Shown: in pieces, positions 59,178-64,000 of the stretch
Numbering within the stretch: position 1 is the stretch's first letter
Layout: every line of letters begins with the position of its first letter
Assembly: GCA_021741075.1 (NCBI GenBank)
Contig: JAIOYO010000011.1
Location: 1-64,000 of the forward strand
Direction of reading: 5' to 3'
Source of the DNA: Flavobacteriales bacterium
GTDB lineage: Bacteria; Bacteroidota; Bacteroidia; UBA10329
DNA length: 64,000 bases
Position numbers and translations under genes: made by a program
Notes under the pieces: model-generated
What the model saw: the letters and a program-made list of their open reading frames with translations, nothing else
The model's database searches: none
What the model was told of the DNA's origin: nothing

Positions 59178-59713
59178 GAAATATAGTAGCAGTTGCGTCC
59201 ATCGTTTCAATAGGACTGTTTGCGTGCCAAGAAGCAGCAAAACCACTCACCGAATCTGAAAAGACATTGGCGCAAATTGATAGTTTAGAGACGATTCTTT
59301 TTGCTGATTCCGAAGCCGATGTTGACCAAAAAGCAGGCATAACCTTGGTTCGTTCTTACGCCAAATTTTATCAATTAAGTGAGAAAGATAGCCTAGCGAT
59401 AGACATGCTTTTCAAGGCTGGAGAAGTAAGCATGGGAATTGGCCAAGGTAATTTGGCTGTAAAGTATTTCAGAACTATAACGGAAGACCACGCCACTTTT
59501 CACAAAGCTCCAGAAGCACTTTTTCTGAGTGGTTTTTGCGAAGAAAACATCAACAGAGATACTGCTCAAGCTCGCTTCTTTTACGAATCATTTATTGCTG
59601 GTTTTCCTGACCACAAATTGGCCGAGGATGCGCAATTCTCAATTCAAAACATGGGCAAATCAGATGAGGATTTGATTAAGATGTTTGAGGAGAATATGAA
59701 GAAGGCTTCGTAA
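59174..59713 (+). CDS. TPR-like lipoprotein, 179 aa
   Basis: Lipoprotein signal with lipobox LFAC (Cys18), then an all-helical domain with TPR-like units (about 75-150; FKAGEVSMGIGQGNLAVKYF, EALFLSGFCEENINRDTAQARFFYESF). It recalls the TPR part of YbgF/BamD-like periplasmic adaptors. The 4-nt overlap with def places it in that operon, an association found in Bacteroidota. Function unknown. Confidence 0.8.
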   Translation: MRNIVAVASIVSIGLFACQEAAKPLTESEKTLAQIDSLETILFADSEADVDQKAGITLVRSYAKFYQLSEKDSLAIDMLFKAGEVSMGIGQGNLAVKYFRTITEDHATFHKAPEALFLSGFCEENINRDTAQARFFYESFIAGFPDHKLAEDAQFSIQNMGKSDEDLIKMFEENMKKAS

Positions 59714-59723
59714 CCACCCTGGG

Positions 59724-59756
59724 AGACCTACTAGGTTTTTAAAACCCAGTATGTCT
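59724..59756. repeat. Imperfect 33-bp palindrome after the def operon
   Basis: AGACCTACTAGGTTTT (59724-59739) pairs with AAAACCCAGTATGTCT (59741-59756) with two mismatches and a 1-nt centre. It lies in the gap between the operon and the phosphoglucomutase promoter. It may work as a terminator-like stem or be a relic of a repeated palindrome family. Confidence 0.6.
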
Positions 59757-59773
59757 TAGTTCGACCGCGATTG

Positions 59774-59781
59774 TACTTTTG
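59774..59781 (+). promoter_or_regulatory. -7 box of the phosphoglucomutase gene
   Basis: TACTTTTG, a perfect TAnnTTTG, followed by CCGC, 16 nt before the ATG at 59798. Confidence 0.5.
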
Positions 59782-59797
59782 CCGCAAATTGAGGCTA

Positions 59798-61522
59798 ATG
59801 GACAACACAATTCTAGAGAAAGCGAAACAATGGACTTCTGACGCATTTAATGCAGAAACGCGTAAAGAGGTTCAAAAACTTATAGAGACCAACGAAACCG
59901 AACTGACCGAGAGTTTCTACAGGGAACTTGAGTTCGGAACAGGTGGATTGCGCGGCATTATGGGCGTTGGCACCAACCGCATCAATATTTACACTGTGGG
60001 AATGGCTACGCAAGGATTGGCCAATTATCTCAAGAATTCATTTGAAGGAGAAATCAGTGTAGCAATTGCACACGATTCAAGAAACAACAGTTCGCTCTTT
60101 GCTCGCAAAACGGCAGAGGTTTTTGCAGCTAATGGCATCAAAGCGTATTTGTTTAGCGAGCTCCGCCCTACTCCACAGTTATCGTTTGCTATCAGACATT
60201 ACGGTTGCAAAAGCGGTGTTGTTATCACGGCATCGCACAACCCGAAAGAATACAATGGCTACAAGGCTTATTGGGAAGATGGCGGACAATTGGTTGCGCC
60301 ACACGATAAGAACGTCATTGCTGAGGTTCAGAAAATTGCTGGCCCGCAAGACGTGAAATGGAATGCGGATGAATCGTTGATTGAAACAGTTTTAGAGGAT
60401 ATCGATAACGCGTACATCGCTGGGTTGAAATCATTGTGTCTTTCTCCTGAAGCAGTAAAGAATCAATCTGATTTAAATATTGTATTCACTTCGCTACACG
60501 GAACGGGCGGAACAATGGTTCCTCGAACATTAAAAGAACTTGGTTTTACCAATGTGAGTACGGTTGCCGAGCAGGACAAACCGAACGGAAATTTCCCAAC
60601 AGTTGTTTCTCCAAACCCAGAAGAAGCTGCAGCCTTGAAAATGGCTTTAGAAAAAGCCGAAGCAGTTGGTGCCGATTTAGTAATGGGAACCGACCCAGAT
60701 GCTGACCGTGTGGGGATTGCTGTTCGTAACTCAAACGGAGAATTGCAATTGCTGAATGGAAACATGACTGGATCTTTGCTCGTCTATTACCTCATTCAGC
60801 GTTGGAGCGAATTAGGCAATTTGAACGGAAAGCAGTTTACTGCGAAAACGATTGTGACTTCAGCTCTCATTAAGAAGATTTCTGAATCGCAGAACGTTCC
60901 ATGCTACGATGTACTTACGGGTTTTAAATACATTGCAGAACTGATTCTTAAACTAGAAGGTAAAGAGCAGTTTATTGGAGGTGGTGAAGAAAGCTACGGC
61001 TACCTAGCAGGAGACTTGGTACGCGATAAAGATGCGGTGCTTAGCTGCGTACTCATTGCCGAAATGTGCGCGTGGGCCAAAGACCAAGGAAAGAGTCTTT
61101 TTGATGTGTTACAAGACATTCATTCCGAATTCGGATTCTATCTAGAAGACCTTATTAGCATTACCAAAAAGGGAATGTCTGGTGCGGAAGAAATTGCTAA
61201 GATGATGGAGGATTTGAGAAGCAATCCACCTAAGCAATTGGCTGGTTCGGAAGTGTTGACGCTTCGCGATTACAAACTTGGAAAAGTGACCAACTTGACT
61301 AACGGAAGCCAAACCGGGACTGGGCTTCCTTCTTCCAACGTGCTTCAGTTTGAGACGGCTGACGGAACGGTTGTCACGGCTCGCCCGTCTGGAACGGAAC
61401 CTAAGATTAAGTTCTACTTTTCTGTAAACAGCAAATTGAAAGACAAGGCTGAGTATGATGCGGTTCGTGCGGCATTAAAAGGCAAGATTGAGGCTATTCA
61501 GGTTGATTTAGGATTGAAGTAG
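59798..61522 (+). CDS. Phosphoglucomutase / phosphomannomutase, 574 aa
   Basis: An alpha-D-phosphohexomutase moving phosphate between C1 and C6 of hexose. Four landmarks are present: phosphoserine Ser146 in TASHNPKEYNGYKAY, the metal loop DPDADRVG, the sugar loop GGEESYGY, and the phosphate-binding RPSGTEPKIKFY. The N-terminal FGTGGLRGIMGVG is typical of this group. It supplies glucose-1-phosphate or mannose-1-phosphate for envelope glycans. I chose the ATG at 59798 (MDNTILEKAKQW), placed 16 nt after a perfect -7 box. Confidence 0.95.
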   Translation: MDNTILEKAKQWTSDAFNAETRKEVQKLIETNETELTESFYRELEFGTGGLRGIMGVGTNRINIYTVGMATQGLANYLKNSFEGEISVAIAHDSRNNSSLFARKTAEVFAANGIKAYLFSELRPTPQLSFAIRHYGCKSGVVITASHNPKEYNGYKAYWEDGGQLVAPHDKNVIAEVQKIAGPQDVKWNADESLIETVLEDIDNAYIAGLKSLCLSPEAVKNQSDLNIVFTSLHGTGGTMVPRTLKELGFTNVSTVAEQDKPNGNFPTVVSPNPEEAAALKMALEKAEAVGADLVMGTDPDADRVGIAVRNSNGELQLLNGNMTGSLLVYYLIQRWSELGNLNGKQFTAKTIVTSALIKKISESQNVPCYDVLTGFKYIAELILKLEGKEQFIGGGEESYGYLAGDLVRDKDAVLSCVLIAEMCAWAKDQGKSLFDVLQDIHSEFGFYLEDLISITKKGMSGAEEIAKMMEDLRSNPPKQLAGSEVLTLRDYKLGKVTNLTNGSQTGTGLPSSNVLQFETADGTVVTARPSGTEPKIKFYFSVNSKLKDKAEYDAVRAALKGKIEAIQVDLGLK

Positions 61523-61571
61523 TTACTAACCGCAAAGTATTCGCAAAGGATGCAAAGTTTTTTAACGCATC

Positions 61572-61656
61572 CGTCATTGCGAGGGAGGTACGAGCGCGGC
61601 AATCTCTTATTTTGGCGCAGTAGAGCAAACAGATTGCTTCGTTCCTCGCAATGACG
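61572..61656. repeat. REP-like palindromic element in a 182-nt intergenic gap
   Basis: A perfect 13-bp inverted repeat CGTCATTGCGAGG (61572-61584) / CCTCGCAATGACG (61644-61656). The inner flanks also pair imperfectly (GGCAATCT against AGATTGC), so the element folds into one long hairpin. The arms resemble a palindromic intergenic element seen in many bacterial genomes. The rest of the gap has A/T-rich text and nothing else. Confidence 0.75.
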
Positions 61657-61704
61657 CGAGTGGCTGACAACTCTTAATTTTTCATTCTTAATTCCTAATT
61701 AACG

Positions 61705-62484
61705 ATGTGTCTTTGCCTATTTGCGATAAATGAACACGATGAATTTCCGCTCATCCTGATAGCCAATAGGGATGAATTCCGAAAACGCCCTGCCGCCAAG
61801 GCAGACTTTTGGGAAGATGAACCAACAGTATTAGCTGGCAGAGATTTAGAAGGAATGGGCACATGGCTTGGAACCAATACCGCTGGTAAGATTGCTTTCT
61901 TGACCAACTACCGCCATCCCGATTTCTTTGGCCGTAAAGGCCCTACACGCGGTAAACTGGTTTCTAATTTTCTGACTTCTGATGTACGTGGAGACGGCTA
62001 CCTAAAAGCCATTGAAAACCCCGAAGCCTACAACGGTTTTAACTTGGTGGTGGGCACAGCCAAAGAGTTGTTCTTCTTTTCTAATGTGGAGAACAGGATC
62101 AAAACCATCACGTCAGGAATTCATGGTTTGAGCAATGCGTTTTTAGATACCTCTTGGCCTAAAGTTGATGATGGAAAGGCCAAACTAAAAGCCGCCTTAG
62201 CTGAGAATGCACTCGATACAGCTAGCCTCTTCTCTATTCTATCCGATAGCAGTATTGCCAAGGAGGAAGAGTTGCCTAACACAGGCGTTGGTCTGGAGTT
62301 TGAAAAAGTCCTTTCTGCCAAATTCATCAACACGCCCGATTACGGAACGGTCTGCTCTACCGTGATTAAAGTTGACCGCAACGGAACGTGCTTTTTTAAT
62401 GAAAAGACGTTTAATAACAGCGGTAGGCAAACCAAATTGGTCAACTACCAATTCAAATTTGTCCCAATCTTTAAATCCAAATAA
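61705..62484 (+). CDS. NRDE-family protein, 259 aa
   Basis: The family is defined by the motif NRDEF (LILIANRDEFRKRPAAKADFW) and is related to the eukaryotic TANGO2 proteins. WLGTNTAGKIAFLTNYRHPD and GPTRGKLVSNFL are further landmarks. A Cys follows the initial Met (MCLCLF), as usual for the family and suggestive of an N-terminal nucleophile. Function unknown. The last 40 nt overlap the convergent PagL-like gene. Confidence 0.88.
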   Translation: MCLCLFAINEHDEFPLILIANRDEFRKRPAAKADFWEDEPTVLAGRDLEGMGTWLGTNTAGKIAFLTNYRHPDFFGRKGPTRGKLVSNFLTSDVRGDGYLKAIENPEAYNGFNLVVGTAKELFFFSNVENRIKTITSGIHGLSNAFLDTSWPKVDDGKAKLKAALAENALDTASLFSILSDSSIAKEEELPNTGVGLEFEKVLSAKFINTPDYGTVCSTVIKVDRNGTCFFNEKTFNNSGRQTKLVNYQFKFVPIFKSK

Positions 62485-63569
62485 TCTGCCACTTGATTGT
62501 GTGCTTTTAGGCCAAAACTTGCGTAGAGATAGGGCAAAATCTGAAATGTGAGCTCGTGGCGATGGTACCAGAACTCGTTCACAGGAAACTCGTCAAAAGC
62601 ATAAAACCCTACGTGTTGTCCGAACTGAACTTTTCCGAGCCAGAATTCGTGACCGACTGAGAATGAAAGCCGCAAGTGGCTTCTTTTAGGGTCATCCGAT
62701 TTCAGTATCCTCACCCTTCTCGAATTGTCCATCTCGAAGTTGGTGCCCACCGCAATGGCCGTGCTGCGGTGCAACCACCGCGAATATTGGAGGTTGGTGT
62801 TCAGAATCCAGAACTGTGCAGGATTGCCAGGATCAGCATTCTTCAATGAATTGCCAATGTCGAGTTCCATCCTGTTCTTTTTTTCGGGCGGTTGCCGCCT
62901 CACCTTGCCCCTGTATTTCAGCTCCACTGGCGTGAAAGAGTAATCGACCCCAAGATGAGCAGTCGGATAATTCAATCCCTTGTTGGGGTTCTTAATGCCG
63001 CCATTGCTAATGTGATTGTAATTGCCGCCCAAGCGCAGATTCCAATGCTTATCAACCCTATAATTGAACCCGATGCCAAGGGCCAACGGAAACGCAACGT
63101 AAGTACTATATGCCAAATTAGCCGGATTGGAATCTTCATTAAACGGACGATCCATGAAGGCAACACCAACAAGGGCAATTCTAAACGAGAGATTGAAACG
63201 TTTGGGGACAAAAAACACAGGTTCGACATACGCTAAGGCGTAATAAGCTGAACCGAGCACAGGCCCGTAGTCAAAATTCATGTAATTCACAGAAACGCCA
63301 ACTCGCGGGTAGCAACTGCAAAAGGCGTAGGCCTTTTCTCCCGTGAGCTGCCAGGCCATGTCTGCTTCAAATCCCCACGGATAAGAATCTTTTATTGGAT
63401 TGAGGGAAGATGAATGTTTGAGAAAATATCCTCCATGAACTCGCAACCCAAGCGAGAAGATGTTCTTTCTAGCAATGGAGTCTACCGCATTTTGCCCTGA
63501 GGCAGCAGCACAGCAAACCAAAAAGACAAGCATAAGCAGATTTCTCAATGCAAGTAATTTATTCACCAT
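62445..63569 (-). CDS. PagL-like lipid A deacylase / acyloxyacyl hydrolase family, about 374 aa
   Basis: Signal peptide (about 1-26, ending AAASGQ), then an outer-membrane beta-barrel-type protein. NYNHISNGGIKNPNKGLN matches the catalytic His-x-Ser-Asn segment of PagL-type 3-O-deacylases. The barrel ends YLDLKIGTNLNW with a terminal Trp, a typical outer-membrane ending. It may trim lipid A acyl chains; the length is more than twice that of PagL. The ATG at 63569 (MVNKLLALRN) is preferred; in-frame ATGs upstream (63611, 63980) add non-family sequence. It overlaps the NRDE gene end by 40 nt. Confidence 0.75.
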   Translation of the reverse strand: MVNKLLALRNLLMLVFLVCCAAASGQNAVDSIARKNIFSLGLRVHGGYFLKHSSSLNPIKDSYPWGFEADMAWQLTGEKAYAFCSCYPRVGVSVNYMNFDYGPVLGSAYYALAYVEPVFFVPKRFNLSFRIALVGVAFMDRPFNEDSNPANLAYSTYVAFPLALGIGFNYRVDKHWNLRLGGNYNHISNGGIKNPNKGLNYPTAHLGVDYSFTPVELKYRGKVRRQPPEKKNRMELDIGNSLKNADPGNPAQFWILNTNLQYSRWLHRSTAIAVGTNFEMDNSRRVRILKSDDPKRSHLRLSFSVGHEFWLGKVQFGQHVGFYAFDEFPVNEFWYHRHELTFQILPYLYASFGLKAHNQVADYLDLKIGTNLNW

Positions 63570-63696
63570 CAATAAAACACAAAGAAACGAAGAGAGGGCT
63601 TTAGAAGTCATTGTTTCCGACAGCGCTTGCCCACCGATATTGCATTTCTTAACGTTTTCGTTTACAATGGCTACAATACTGACTCTTTCAAAGCAG

Positions 63697-63704
63697 TAAA
63701 TTCG
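63697..63704 (+). promoter_or_regulatory. Probable -7 box of the membrane-protein gene at 63711
   Basis: TAAATTCG (one mismatch to TAnnTTTG) followed by CCACCA and the ATG, 6 nt away, another near-leaderless candidate. Confidence 0.4.
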
Positions 63705-63710
63705 CCACCA

Positions 63711-64000
63711 ATGATTGTCTACTACCTCATCCTTTTCGGAACAGCAGCGCTTATCCTTTATGCTTACCGCACCATTCATGTGTTGACCTACAAATTGCTT
63801 CCGGGTCCTAAATGGATGTTCAGGGGATTGTTTCTTTTTGTGGTCGTTTTCATTTACGCCACCACCTCCTATTTTGGTGTAAATCGAGACCAATACCGCG
63901 ACAATCAGTTCCTGATGGATTACACCATCATTGGCGCCATAACCCTTTCGGTTACACTTTTGAGTATCTGCATTTTTCAATTATTGGCAGATTTTGTGCT
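63711..64000 (+). CDS. Polytopic membrane protein, N-terminal fragment (cut by window edge)
   Basis: The 96 codons present give at least three hydrophobic helices (YYLILFGTAALILYAY; RGLFLFVVVFIYATT; TIIGAITLSVTLLSICIF) separated by short charged loops. No recognisable family; a membrane-anchored metallophosphoesterase N-terminus is one possibility seen in Bacteroidota, but this is a guess. The gene continues beyond the window. Confidence 0.6.
   Translation, partial: MIVYYLILFGTAALILYAYRTIHVLTYKLLPGPKWMFRGLFLFVVVFIYATTSYFGVNRDQYRDNQFLMDYTIIGAITLSVTLLSICIFQLLADFV

Noticed and set aside
62445..63980. A 511-aa protein starting at 63980
   Set aside because: The first 137 codons have no signal peptide or family similarity and overlap the 63711 gene; the signal peptide starts at 63569.
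1..64000. tRNA, rRNA or CRISPR arrays
   Set aside because: No cloverleaf with CCA end, no rRNA core sequence and no regularly spaced direct repeats were seen on reading the gaps; a tRNAscan/Infernal run would settle this.

Overview
The window is an ordinary, gene-dense chromosomal stretch of a Bacteroidota bacterium, most like Flavobacteriia or a close relative. Four lines of evidence support this: many secreted proteins ending in type IX secretion (T9SS) type A sorting domains; a TonB-dependent receptor with a carboxypeptidase-like regulatory domain; Bacteroidota-only conserved hypothetical families; and promoters of the TAnnTTTG type with very few Shine-Dalgarno sequences. I see no prophage, CRISPR array, transposase, rRNA or tRNA.

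Layout. 1-4.5 kb: lipoproteins, a membrane fatty-acid hydroxylase, a TPR protein and a broken mini T9SS cargo. 4.5-16.5 kb: an exported-protein region with a T9SS surface protein, a tiny PID-CTERM-like peptide coupled to a polytopic membrane protein, a giant PNGase F-related protein carrying an inserted LamG region, a lysyl-endopeptidase-like protease sharing its C-terminal modules, dapA, and a CE1-type esterase. 16.5-27 kb: pyrE, Nudix, coaD, a saccharopine-dehydrogenase-like enzyme, a ThDP enzyme, M32 carboxypeptidase and pckA. 27-33 kb: a subtilase and the U34 tRNA-modification genes mnmA and mnmD with a MORN-like protein between them. 33.7-37.3 kb: a five-gene minus-strand operon. 37.4-43.6 kb: a compact six-gene plus-strand run from the YggS-type protein to an OstA-like protein. 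45-53 kb: envelope genes (HdrB/HdrC-like Fe-S proteins, MCE protein, amidase) divergent from lptD. 53-64 kb: miaA, CCA-adding enzyme, glycosyltransferase, dapD, ruvX, def, phosphoglucomutase, NRDE protein and a PagL-like barrel.

How the genes work together. Outer-envelope construction dominates: LptD, an OstA-like protein, MCE transport, a PagL-like enzyme, a heptosyltransferase-like enzyme, a TonB receptor and T9SS cargo. tRNA maturation (mnmA, mnmD, miaA, cca), lysine/DAP synthesis (dapA, dapD) and central metabolism are also represented.

The most noteworthy observations are: (a) the domain-in-domain PNGase F-like protein; (b) a set of -7 promoter boxes lying only 4-6 nt from the ATG, predicting leaderless mRNAs; (c) the PID-CTERM-like peptide and its coupled membrane protein; and (d) two T9SS cargo genes with essentially no passenger, one of them frameshifted. 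I found no clear multi-gene defence or other wholly novel system.
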